DNA of 8,468 bases, taken from contig JANWKK010000079.1 in assembly GCA_025451425.1 (NCBI GenBank), forward strand, positions 1-8,468, written 5' to 3'. Position 1 is the first letter of the stretch. Each line of letters begins with the position of its first letter. The translations under genes and the position numbers were made by a program. Below the pieces are notes generated by a model. That model did not search any database. It saw nothing but the letters and a program-made list of their open reading frames with translations, and was not told the DNA's origin. This DNA is from Gemmatimonadaceae bacterium. Its GTDB lineage: Bacteria; Gemmatimonadota; Gemmatimonadetes; Gemmatimonadales; Gemmatimonadaceae. This document shows, piece after piece, positions 1 through 6,309 of the stretch.

Positions 1-126
1 CGCCAACTCCGTGCTCGTGCGTGCGCGACCATCCACCAAGCAGTACAGCATGCGCGCGCGCGCCGGTGCGGCGATGGCGGCCGCGATGCCGGAAACGAGG
101 GTCTCTCCACCGAAGTCTGCAATCAT
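1..126 (-). CDS. ArsR-family HTH regulator, N-terminal part (runs off left edge)
   Basis: Read on the minus strand from an ATG at 126-124, 42 codons stay open to the window edge. The peptide has the lead-in typical of ArsR/SmtB winged-helix repressors: a helix ending in AAAIAAPARARML, then a short LVDGRARTSTELA segment that starts the DNA-recognition part (compare the family pattern 'alaDptRarIL..L.dgr.ltatELA'). Only about a third of a normal protein of 100-230 residues is visible, so neither metal- or ligand-binding residues nor the end can be judged. No clear Shine-Dalgarno precedes the ATG, so the start could lie elsewhere; an in-frame GTG lies at 141-139. It is divergent from the hydrolase gene at 232, and ArsR-type regulators often control the gene they diverge from. 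That link is inference. Confidence 0.72.
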   Translation of the reverse strand, partial: MIADFGGETLVSGIAAAIAAPARARMLYCLVDGRARTSTELA

Positions 127-171
127 GGTTTGATGGTACACGAAGCGTGTGTGTCGAGCAACAGGCGAATG

Positions 172-177
172 TATAAC
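172..177 (+). promoter_or_regulatory. Candidate -10 box for the hydrolase gene
   Basis: The 105 bp between the divergent ArsR-like and hydrolase starts contain TATAAC (5 of 6 matches to the sigma70 -10 consensus), 54 bp before the chosen ATG at 232. No convincing -35 box sits 16-18 bp upstream; GTGTGT is there instead. No clear ArsR-type operator palindrome was seen. Confidence 0.25.
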
Positions 178-231
178 TCGAACCGGCGATGCTCGGCGAC
201 CCAAATCTCCGTGACCCAAAGGAAGAGTCAG

Positions 232-1095
232 ATGAAACACGCAATCGTTCAGGCGAACGGCGCATCGTTTCACACCGTCGAAACAGGGCGTGGTGCGCCC
301 CTTTTGTTGCTCCACGGTTGGCCCGAGTTCTGGTTGACCTGGGAACCCGTCATGGCTCGCTTGGCCGACCGCTTCAGGCTCATTGCTCCTGATCTGCGCG
401 GATTCGGCGACAGCGACAAGCCTAACGGGCCATTCGGCGCGCCGGACCACGCTGCGGATATGCTGACGTTGCTGGACGCACTTGGGGTTGAGCGCGTGGG
501 TCTCGTCGGCTACGACGTGGGTGGCGCAGCGATGCAGCCGCTCGCGCGCAAGGCGCCGGAACGCGTCGTGGGCTTGTTTTTCTTTGATTTCGTTTACCCG
601 GGAATTGGGTCGCGCATGGCTGCTCCTGACCGACTGAATGAGATCTGGTATCAGTCCTTCAATCAGATGGAAATGTCACCAACATTGGTAGGCGCTTCGC
701 AGGAGACCTGCCGCGCCTATATCTCGCATTTCCTCCGCCACTGGGCCTACCGCAAGAATGCATTTGACGAAGTGCTTTCGGCCTTCGTATACAACTTCAT
801 GAAGCCTGGAAACCTTGCCGGTGGCTTCGCTCACTACAAGGCGAGTCACGGCGCTCGCGTCGCCATGCTGAAAGGACACGCGCAAACGCTGCCGGCGATC
901 ATACCGCCAACGTGTGTGCGATGGCCCGACCAGGATCCGCTGTGCCCGTACGAATGGACCGATCGGCTCGGCGAGACGTTCGTCAACCTGGACTTGGCGC
1001 CATTCCCTGACGTGGGGCACTTCCCGCATCGCGAAGATCCCGATCGCGCCGCTAGCGAGATCTCCGCTTTTTTCGATCGGCTTGGCTGGCGATAA
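232..1095 (+). CDS. Alpha/beta hydrolase, epoxide hydrolase-like
   Basis: A 287-residue alpha/beta-fold hydrolase of the epoxide hydrolase/haloalkane dehalogenase group. Visible in order: the oxyanion-hole motif HGWP at residues 28-31, the LRGFGDSDKP strand-loop at 55-64, and the nucleophile elbow GYDVGG at 93-98 with Asp95 as nucleophile. A helical cap follows (about 120-215) with candidate ring-opening tyrosines Tyr140 and Tyr202, then WPDQDP at 231-236 supplying the acid (probably Asp235), and DVGHFPH with catalytic His263. An Asp nucleophile rather than Ser points to C-O or C-halogen hydrolysis. The arginines that mark fluoroacetate dehalogenase after the nucleophile are absent, so epoxide hydrolase is preferred; the substrate is unknown. 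The start at 232 was chosen because GGAAG lies at 221-225 and family homology begins here; in-frame starts at 130 and 133 would add a non-homologous leader. The next gene begins 60 bp downstream. Confidence 0.85.
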   Translation: MKHAIVQANGASFHTVETGRGAPLLLLHGWPEFWLTWEPVMARLADRFRLIAPDLRGFGDSDKPNGPFGAPDHAADMLTLLDALGVERVGLVGYDVGGAAMQPLARKAPERVVGLFFFDFVYPGIGSRMAAPDRLNEIWYQSFNQMEMSPTLVGASQETCRAYISHFLRHWAYRKNAFDEVLSAFVYNFMKPGNLAGGFAHYKASHGARVAMLKGHAQTLPAIIPPTCVRWPDQDPLCPYEWTDRLGETFVNLDLAPFPDVGHFPHREDPDRAASEISAFFDRLGWR

Positions 1096-1155
1096 AACAC
1101 TAAACTGGACTCAGGCCGTGATGGTCGAGACCAAACACGAATGCCTCGGTGACAC

Positions 1156-1992
1156 ATGCATCCAACGCAAGGCGCGAAGGCCAAGCGGTTTGTCGCTCTG
1201 CACGCGCGTGCCGGCGCGTTCCTGATCCCGAATCCATGGGATGCTGGAACAGCGCGCATCCTCGAGCACATGGGCTTTGAGGCGCTCGCGTCGACAAGCG
1301 CCGGGCTGGCATTCTCGTTAGGCAAGCCCGACGGCATTCGCGCCGTAACGCGAGAGGAGACGATCGCCAATGCGAAGGCAATTGTCGAGGCGACCGACTT
1401 GCCTGTCGCCGCCGACCTGGAGAATGGCTACGGTGACTCCCCAGAGACCGTCGCCGAGACCATTCGCCTCGCCGGCGAAGTGGCCGGCGTCGTCGGTGGT
1501 TCCATTGAGGACGCGAGCGGCGACGCGAATCGACCGATTTACGATTTCACGCACGCCGTCGAGCGGATCGCGGCAGCCGTCGAAGCTGCACGCGTGCTCC
1601 CATTTCCCTTTGTGCTCGTGGGTCGCGCCGAGAACTATGTGCATGGGCGACCGGACCTCGACGATACAATCCGCAGGCTACAGGCCTTTGATTCCGCCGG
1701 TGCGGACGCTCTGTACGCGCCCGGGCTCACGAACGTGGATGACATTCGCATGCTCTGCGCCGCCGTTCGCAAACCGGTCAATGTGGTCATGGGGCTCTCG
1801 ACTGGTTCGTATTCCGTCACGGAGCTCGCCGCGATGGGCGTGCGTCGGATCAGTATCGGATCCGCGTTGAGTCGTGTGGCCCTCGCAGCGGTCGTCAACG
1901 CAGCGCGCGAGATGCGGGAAGATGGCACGTTCCGGTTCGCCGAGACTGCGGTTCCGTACGCCGAAGCGAACCAACTCATGGGAGAGCGCTAA
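1156..1992 (+). CDS. Isocitrate lyase/PEP mutase superfamily protein (PrpB-like)
   Basis: A 278-residue TIM-barrel enzyme of the isocitrate lyase/phosphoenolpyruvate mutase superfamily, acting on 2-oxo or phosphonate acids through a Mg-enolate intermediate. Seen: NPWDAGTARILE (26-37), STSAG (46-50), LGKPDG with Asp59 (55-60), the metal-binding ADLENGYG with Asp87 and Glu89 (86-93), SIED with Glu118 (116-119), GRAEN with Arg157 (156-160), and Asn209. The active-site loop after Glu118 reads ASGDANRP. It lacks the Cys-containing KKCGH/KRCGH loop of true isocitrate and 2-methylisocitrate lyases, so C-C lyase activity of that kind is unlikely. Family members with this loop include oxaloacetate decarboxylase-like and phosphonopyruvate-acting enzymes; which applies cannot be told from sequence. 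No strong Shine-Dalgarno precedes the ATG. Leu55 uses a rare TTA codon that forms part of a CGTTAGGC word. The gene is probably co-transcribed with the hydrolase 60 bp upstream. Confidence 0.85.
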   Translation: MHPTQGAKAKRFVALHARAGAFLIPNPWDAGTARILEHMGFEALASTSAGLAFSLGKPDGIRAVTREETIANAKAIVEATDLPVAADLENGYGDSPETVAETIRLAGEVAGVVGGSIEDASGDANRPIYDFTHAVERIAAAVEAARVLPFPFVLVGRAENYVHGRPDLDDTIRRLQAFDSAGADALYAPGLTNVDDIRMLCAAVRKPVNVVMGLSTGSYSVTELAAMGVRRISIGSALSRVALAAVVNAAREMREDGTFRFAETAVPYAEANQLMGER

Positions 1993-2021
1993 GGATACGG
2001 TTCGCCCTTCTGTGGCGACTC

Positions 2022-2045
2022 TTCGGATTACCAGTCGACTCCGAA
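2022..2045. terminator. Weak inverted repeat between convergent genes
   Basis: TTCGGA at 2022-2027 pairs with TCCGAA at 2040-2045 around a 12-nt loop. It lies in the 55 bp between the convergent PEP-mutase-like gene and the permease gene. There is no T-tract on either side, so any terminator role is a guess from position. Confidence 0.22.
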
Positions 2046-2047
2046 AT

Positions 2048-4717
2048 TCAGTCCGCCCGCATGCTCGTCAGCGGGTCCACGCGCGTCGCGCGAAGGGCCG
2101 GCACGAAGCACGCGATCACCGCAACGATAACCACCAGCCCGACGACCGCCGCGTACGTGCCGGCATCGAGTGGCGTGACCCCGAACAACATTCCACTCAA
2201 GAGCCGCGCTCCAAGCATGGCGCCAACGAGACCGGCAACGATCCCCGTGAGCGACGCCATCACACCCTGGCGCACAACCAACGAGACCACCCGGCGCGAC
2301 GAGGCGCCTAGTGCGATGCGAACGCCAAACTCACGCGTGCGGTTGGCGACGTTGTACGCGAGAACGCCATAGATGCCGATGGCCGCGAGCGTCAGCGCGA
2401 TGAACGCAAGGCTCGTCACCAAGCCGAGCGCAAATCGGCGCGACGCGAGGCTAGCCCCAACGACGTCGTCGAGTGTTTGCACATCACGGATGGCGAGCGA
2501 CGAATCGTGCGCGCGAATCGCGCGGCGGATCAACGCACCAGCATCGGTCGTGCTGCGCGACGTACGCATCACGAGTGACATCGATAGCATCCATGCTTCG
2601 TGTCGATGGTTCGCATAGATCGTTGGCTTGACCGGCGTATCGAGTCCGTCGGAACGGATGTCGCCCGCTACGCCAATGATTGTCATCCACGCGGCGTTCG
2701 GATCGGGGCCAATCGTGATCCGACGACCGACGGCGTCACCGTTCGGGAAGAAGCGCTTGGCTGCCGTCTCGTTGAGGATCGCGGTTTCCGGCACATCGGG
2801 ACGATCGCGCACATCGAACGCTCGACCGGCGAGAATCGGAATGCGCAGTGCCTTGAAGAAATCGCCACGAACGCTGAGATAGGTGAGCTCGCGCAATCGC
2901 GCCTCGTCGTTCTGGTCACCCTCGATGCGGAGCGCAGTGCCGCTCCCGCCGCGCGTCGGCAAGTCACTCACCGCACCCACGGCCGTCACACCTGACGCGC
3001 GCGACAGCTCGTCGATCACGCCGTCATAGAACGCGTTGACGCGCACTGGGTCATTGTATTGATCGCCGGCCGCACGAAGACCTGCACTCACGACTCCGCT
3101 TGGATCGAAGCCCAGCGTGACGCGCGTGAGCTCGCCGAAACTCCGAATGAGGAGGCCCGCGCCCGTCAGCAGCATGATAGCGAGGGCCACCTGGGCAACC
3201 ACCAGCGCTCTCCTCACCCGCGCGCGCGCGCGACCGCCAGTACTTCCCCGCCCTCCGTCTTTTAAAGACTCGTGAAGGTTTTCGCTCGAGGCGTCGAGTG
3301 CCGGCAGCAACCCGAACAGCATGCCGGTGATGAGGGAGACCACGAAGCTGAATGCGAGGACGCCACCGTCGACACGCGCGTCGAACACCGTCGGCAGCGT
3401 CGTTGGATTGAGCGAAAGCAACCATCGTGTTCCAGCCATTGCCAGGCCGACGCCTAACGCGCCGCCGACGATGGACAACGAGACGGATTCCGTCACGAGC
3501 TGTCGCACGAGTCGCCCGCGACCGGCGCCGAGGGCCGCGCGTGTCGCGAGCTCGCGACGTCGGCCCATTGTGCGCGAGAGAGCGAGATTCGCGAGATTCG
3601 CACACGCGATGAGCAGCACGAGCACCGCGGCACCTTGCAGCAGCAGCAACGCGGGACGGAGATCGCCGGTGATGATGTCGCGAAACGGGCGCATGCTCGC
3701 GCTCCGAGCGCTGTCCGCCTCCGGATACCGCTGCGCCAGTCGCGCAGCAATTGTGCGGAGCTCGGCGAGCGCGCGGGCCGGTGTCACGCCAGTCTTTAGT
3801 CGGCCCATGGCGTGGACGTAGTGTTGTTTCCGTGCGCGAACGACGTCCTTGAGCGTGCCGGCTTGATCGTACGGAAGCCACACTTCCTCGTGTTGCCCGA
3901 TGAGGAAGCCGCGCGGCATCACGCCAATCACTCGATACGATGCCCCGCTGAGCTCAATCGACTGTCCGACAATGCCCGCATCGCCACCGAAATCCCGCTG
4001 CCAACAGTCGAATGACAGCACGACCTTGTGATCGTTGCCGGGGATTTCATCACCGGACATGAACGGGCGACCGAGCAGTGCTGGCGTGCCGAGGACGCCG
4101 AAGAGATTCGAGCCGACGACGAGCGCGTCAAGTGATTTGGGATCGCCAGACTTCGGTCGCCAGATCACGGGTTGACTCGGCACGATGGCACCAAAGCCGG
4201 TAAAGCTTGTTTGCGCTTGCTGAAAGTCGGCGAAATCGGCGGGCGATAGCGGGACGACGTCGGCTGGATGCCCCGGCCAGTTCGACGAGATTCGATAGAC
4301 GCGATCCGCATCGGCGTACGGGAGCGGTTGCAGCAACACGGCGCGCGAGACAGTGAACACCGCGGTGTTCGCGCCGATGGCGATCGCGAGCGTGAGGAGC
4401 GACACCATGGCAAACGCCGGACTTCGACGCAGCGTTCGCACTGCATAGGCGACGTCTTGCCACCACTCCGCCAATCGGTCTGCCTGTCGATCGTCGCGCT
4501 CGGCGCGCTCGTCCTGTCGCCGGCAGTACGCGCGCGTGAAGTTGATATCTCCAAACTCGGCCATCGCTTGTTGGCGTGCGGCGTCTTCGTTCAGACCACG
4601 AGCGCGAAGCTCGGCGATCCGCATCTCGAGATGAAACGACAGCTCGGTGTCGACATCGCGAGCGATGCTCGCGCGCGAGCGCCACGGCAAACTGAAGAAG
4701 CGTCGACCGGTGCTCAT
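2048..4717 (-). CDS. ADOP-type ABC transporter permease (duplicated MacB/FtsX)
   Basis: An 889-residue membrane protein with the layout of the ADOP family (acidobacterial duplicated orphan permease). A cytoplasmic prefix domain (about 1-95, with SFHLEMR and AMAEFGD) precedes two MacB-periplasmic/FtsX units. Predicted membrane segments lie near 102-128, 354-380, 408-436, 451-477 and 502-527 in unit one, and 762-790, 812-845 and 852-876 in unit two. Periplasmic core domains lie between them (about 130-350 and 530-760). Diagnostic stretches are RRSPAFAMVSLLTLAIAIGA after the prefix, RRELATRAALGAGRGRLVRQ after segment two, NRTREFGVRIALGA in unit two, and the C-terminal ATRVDPLTSMRAD. Length is normal and no ATP-binding domain is present or adjacent, as expected for the 'orphan' type. 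Such proteins are thought to extrude or sense compounds at the envelope; the substrate is unknown. It starts 9 bp after the PadR stop, so the two form an operon. Confidence 0.93.
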   Translation of the reverse strand: MSTGRRFFSLPWRSRASIARDVDTELSFHLEMRIAELRARGLNEDAARQQAMAEFGDINFTRAYCRRQDERAERDDRQADRLAEWWQDVAYAVRTLRRSPAFAMVSLLTLAIAIGANTAVFTVSRAVLLQPLPYADADRVYRISSNWPGHPADVVPLSPADFADFQQAQTSFTGFGAIVPSQPVIWRPKSGDPKSLDALVVGSNLFGVLGTPALLGRPFMSGDEIPGNDHKVVLSFDCWQRDFGGDAGIVGQSIELSGASYRVIGVMPRGFLIGQHEEVWLPYDQAGTLKDVVRARKQHYVHAMGRLKTGVTPARALAELRTIAARLAQRYPEADSARSASMRPFRDIITGDLRPALLLLQGAAVLVLLIACANLANLALSRTMGRRRELATRAALGAGRGRLVRQLVTESVSLSIVGGALGVGLAMAGTRWLLSLNPTTLPTVFDARVDGGVLAFSFVVSLITGMLFGLLPALDASSENLHESLKDGGRGSTGGRARARVRRALVVAQVALAIMLLTGAGLLIRSFGELTRVTLGFDPSGVVSAGLRAAGDQYNDPVRVNAFYDGVIDELSRASGVTAVGAVSDLPTRGGSGTALRIEGDQNDEARLRELTYLSVRGDFFKALRIPILAGRAFDVRDRPDVPETAILNETAAKRFFPNGDAVGRRITIGPDPNAAWMTIIGVAGDIRSDGLDTPVKPTIYANHRHEAWMLSMSLVMRTSRSTTDAGALIRRAIRAHDSSLAIRDVQTLDDVVGASLASRRFALGLVTSLAFIALTLAAIGIYGVLAYNVANRTREFGVRIALGASSRRVVSLVVRQGVMASLTGIVAGLVGAMLGARLLSGMLFGVTPLDAGTYAAVVGLVVIVAVIACFVPALRATRVDPLTSMRAD

Positions 4718-4726
4718 AGCTACCCA

Positions 4727-5059
4727 CTACGCTGGACTGAGGACTTTGTGGACGGCATCGGCGTATGCCATCCAGATCGATGTCTCGGCGCGGAGCTGCG
4801 CGCGACCGGCGGCCGTAAGCGAGTAATACTTCGCCTTCCGGTTATTCTCGGACAGCCCCCAGTCAGAGACAATCCATTTCTGTCGCTCGAGACGATGGAG
4901 CGCTTGATAAAGCGCGGCACCTTCGACGGAGAGCACGCCGTCGCTGCGGTTGTCGAGCCACCGTGAGATGGCATATCCATGCATTGCTTGCCAGGCGAGG
5001 GTGCGGAGGATCAGAATGTCGACCGTGCCCTGCAGCATTTCAGGTGGCGTGCGATTCAT
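4727..5059 (-). CDS. PadR-family transcriptional regulator
   Basis: A 110-residue PadR-like winged-helix regulator. The N-terminal MLQGTVDILILRTL (8-21) and MHGYAIS (26-32) form the first helices. Residues VEGAALYQALHRLE (about 45-58) are the recognition-helix region, followed by a wing with ENNRKAKYYSLTAAGRAQL. The C-terminal dimerisation helix is short, which is the usual form for PadR proteins encoded beside ADOP permeases. The ATG at 5059 has GGAAG a few bases upstream. Its stop lies 9 bp before the permease start, so it probably represses its own operon in response to a ligand or membrane stress. That regulatory role is inferred from family precedent. Confidence 0.92.
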   Translation of the reverse strand: MNRTPPEMLQGTVDILILRTLAWQAMHGYAISRWLDNRSDGVLSVEGAALYQALHRLERQKWIVSDWGLSENNRKAKYYSLTAAGRAQLRAETSIWMAYADAVHKVLSPA

Positions 5060-5085
5060 GGGCTTCCAGTCATCAGGTGAGTGGA

Positions 5086-5114
5086 ATGATAGGATCGCGC
5101 CCGCGAATCGTCAA
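5086..5114 (-). promoter_or_regulatory. Sigma70-like promoter of the padR-ADOP operon
   Basis: On the minus strand, TTGACG (5114-5109, 5 of 6 to consensus) is followed by exactly 17 bp and then TATCAT (5091-5086, 5 of 6). The -10 box lies 26 bp before the PadR start codon, giving a short leader. No clear PadR operator dyad overlaps it. Confidence 0.62.
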
Positions 5115-5227
5115 GCGACCGGTCGATACTGTGAGAGGAACGCCAAATCAATGCGGTGTCGATATTCCACGAGCGGGCGCGACGCGGAACGTTAGGTGAG
5201 ACGTTAGGCAGCCTGGATTCATTGACC

Positions 5228-5288
5228 GTTGCCCAGCAGCGGCCGTCACCAGCGCCCGCTGGCCGCTGAGTCCGAGATCGAAGGTCAT
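5228..5288 (-). pseudogene. SDR dehydrogenase N-terminal fragment
   Basis: From an ATG at 5288-5286 on the minus strand the peptide begins MTFDLGLSGQRALVT. This is the N-terminus of a short-chain dehydrogenase/reductase, with the first beta strand leading to the glycine-rich NAD(P) loop. Similarity stops after about 20 residues (AAAGQ), just where the Rossmann GxxxGxG should appear. The frame then continues through unrelated sequence containing CGTTAGGC/T words to a stop at 5150-5148. More than 90% of the gene is missing. The ATG overlaps the stop of the SnoaL-like remnant (ATGA), so the two were once translationally coupled. Confidence 0.55.
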
Positions 5289-5374
5289 ACTGTGATTTCC
5301 AGCGACGCTATTCTGTCGCCGCTGACCTCGAACACGTACCGCAGATCGACCGGGATGCCGGGAAAATCACCCGT
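5285..5374 (-). pseudogene. SnoaL/NTF2-like protein, C-terminal fragment
   Basis: Minus-strand residues GDFPGIPVDLRYVFEV and GDRIASLEITV, then a TGA at 5287-5285, match the last two strands of SnoaL-like (nuclear transport factor 2 fold) proteins, whose usual ending resembles 'f.GsPv.LryrFel.dGrIarLeI'. An in-frame TAG at 5377-5375 closes the frame upstream, and the rest of the roughly 120-residue domain is not visible. Sequence upstream in another frame (SWEVDG) could be the preceding strand after a one-base frameshift, but this is uncertain. The stop overlaps the start of the SDR fragment. Confidence 0.5.
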
Positions 5375-5492
5375 CTACTTCCCAGCTGTTGGGCGTCATG
5401 TGCCCCGGCGGCCACCTATGCCAGTTGCGATGCACGTCGCATTGCTATGCCCGCGTGCTCGCGCCTGGAAGAACGCACCAGAAAGTGGGGGA

Positions 5493-5508
5493 CTTACCCG
5501 TGAGTAAG
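5493..5508. promoter_or_regulatory. Candidate HxlR operator overlapping the HxlR start
   Basis: CTTAC (5493-5497) and GTAAG (5504-5508) form a dyad with a 6-bp spacer, and the GTG start of the HxlR remnant (5500-5502) lies inside it. HxlR-type repressors such as YodB bind related TAC/GTA dyads near their own promoters. An autoregulatory site is plausible but unproven. Confidence 0.25.
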
Positions 5509-5742
5509 CGACACACAGCCGAGTCAGCGGCGGCCGGCATCGAGCAGGCTATTGCAAGCCTCAGAGGACGTTGGAAGCTGGTGATCCTCTTTCATCTCTT
5601 CGGCGGCAAGGTGCTCCGATTCTCGGATCTGGAGCGTGCGATTCCCGGGGTCACGCCACGAACGCATCAAGCCGAGCGAGCGCATCGGTCCAAATGGTCA
5701 TTACATTTGGCACCATATGGCTTTCGGCATCGTGCTCGTTGA
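5500..5742 (+). pseudogene. HxlR-family regulator, truncated after the first half
   Basis: From a GTG at 5500 the peptide reads VSKRHTAESAAAGIEQAI, then LRGRWKLVILFHLFGGK and VLRFSDLERAIPGVT. This is the N-terminal half of an HxlR winged-helix regulator (helices 1-3), clear to about base 5655. Family members continue with a second helix-turn and wing ('..kmL..qLreLe.dGlv.R..y...Pp.VeY.LT..G'). None of that is present in this frame or the two others; the remaining codons to the stop at 5740-5742 are unrelated. A deletion or insertion at about 5655-5660 is likely rather than a simple frameshift. The frame is open further upstream to an ATG at 5389, but that segment does not resemble the family. 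It reads away from the SnoaL and SDR remnants, a common HxlR-target arrangement. Confidence 0.6.
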
Positions 5743-5926
5743 CGACGCTGGTCGGACTTGGACTGTCGACGCGGTCCGCACAGATCACGCGCGCGGACTT
5801 ACCTTCTCTCGCCCGTCGTTCGTCGCGCCGCTCGAGCAACGGTACGTCGAGGCGATACCTCCGTGCTGGCCAAACTGCAGCCCTGATGAGCTACGCGAAT
5901 CGTTAGTGCGCGCTGTACCCTTCTGA
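5717..5926 (+). CDS. Small hypothetical protein (69 aa)
   Basis: I do not recognise this family. From ATG 5717 it encodes 69 residues with two probable beta strands (AFGIVLVDD, RTWTVDAVR), then LTFSRP and a C-terminal EAIPPCWPNCSPDELRESLVRAV helix. That pattern resembles small soil-bacterial hypotheticals with a W/P-rich linker before a short acidic helix. The frame is open upstream to ATG 5636, but that part overlaps the broken end of the HxlR remnant. The short start is therefore preferred, although its ribosome site is weak. It could also be the C-terminal stub of a larger gene truncated by the same rearrangement. Two Cys (CWPNC) sit four residues apart. Confidence 0.4.
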   Translation: MAFGIVLVDDAGRTWTVDAVRTDHARGLTFSRPSFVAPLEQRYVEAIPPCWPNCSPDELRESLVRAVPF

Positions 5927-5930
5927 ATGA

Positions 5931-5943
5931 CGATGTAACATCG
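5931..5943. promoter_or_regulatory. 13-bp dyad CGATGT-A-ACATCG
   Basis: A perfect 6+1+6 inverted repeat begins 5 bp after the stop of the small ORF at 5717-5926 and lies upstream of the second small ORF. It is too tight to form a hairpin and looks more like a protein-binding dyad than a terminator. Confidence 0.3.
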
Positions 5944-5972
5944 CTGGGAGAACAAGAACCAATGGCGCAACC

Positions 5973-5984
5973 GCTTCATGAAGC
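5973..5984. promoter_or_regulatory. 12-bp perfect palindrome GCTTCATGAAGC
   Basis: A perfect palindrome that ends 22 bp before the ATG of the ORF at 6007. Its position suits an operator for that gene. No regulator in the window is an obvious partner. Confidence 0.28.
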
Positions 5985-6006
5985 CGCGAGCCTAAATTGA
6001 TTCTGC

Positions 6007-6216
6007 ATGCCTGACGACAGAACCATGCGAATCGTGTGGCACCTGGGCAAACCATACGGCATTTCGATTGCTCCCGTGGGTCCGTCGGAGGCAGCCACCG
6101 AGTGGCAGATTCTCATGCCGAGCGGTTGGGTGCCGCTCTTTCCGTATCGCGAGGGCGATGAGTGGTCGAGCATCGAACAGCGCGTGCTCGACTGGCTCAC
6201 TCCGGCCGGCCGCTGA
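6007..6216 (+). CDS. Small hypothetical protein (69 aa)
   Basis: Not recognised. The 69 residues include IVWHLGKPYGISIAPVG, EWQILMPSGWVPLFPYREGD and a C-terminal amphipathic helix EWSSIEQRVLDWL. They contain four Trp and no membrane segment or signal peptide, suggesting a small soluble beta-beta-alpha protein. Third codon positions are mostly G or C and the amino acid mix is sensible, which supports real coding. The ribosome site is weak, and an internal ATG at 6025 (MRIVWHL) is an alternative start. The length equals that of the preceding small ORF (69 aa) and both end in a charged helix, but I see no convincing sequence identity between them. The gene converges on ilvC, with 93 bp between them that hold no clear terminator. 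Confidence 0.45.
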   Translation: MPDDRTMRIVWHLGKPYGISIAPVGPSEAATEWQILMPSGWVPLFPYREGDEWSSIEQRVLDWLTPAGR

Positions 6217-6309
6217 GTTCGTCCCCTGGGAATCAGTTTTCAAGTTGTCGCGCCATTGTTCCCTGGGATCATCGGGATCGGCCGCCCGCGACGTTGACAG
6301 AACTCGTCG

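Noticed and set aside
3051..3881. A long minus-strand open frame within the permease gene in another frame.
   Set aside because: It is an Arg-rich, low-complexity shadow of GC-rich coding DNA, and the permease frame has full-length homology.
5081..5170. GTGGAAT (5081-5087) and ATTCCAC (5164-5170) flank the padR promoter as an inverted repeat.
   Set aside because: Only 7 bp each and 76 bp apart, so chance is likely and it does not resemble a compact PadR operator.
5190..5209. GTTAGGT and GTTAGGC resemble integron attC core boxes (GTTRRRY), beside truncated genes.
   Set aside because: Both boxes are in the same orientation and 12 bp apart. No partner RYYYAAC box with a hairpin lies at attC spacing, there is no integrase in the window, and the same word recurs inside core genes.
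6221..6270. Imperfect direct repeat CCCTGGGAATCA / CCCTGGGATCAT in the gap after ilvC.
   Set aside because: Only two short copies, no pairing structure and no T-tract, so it is not supported as a terminator or mobile element.
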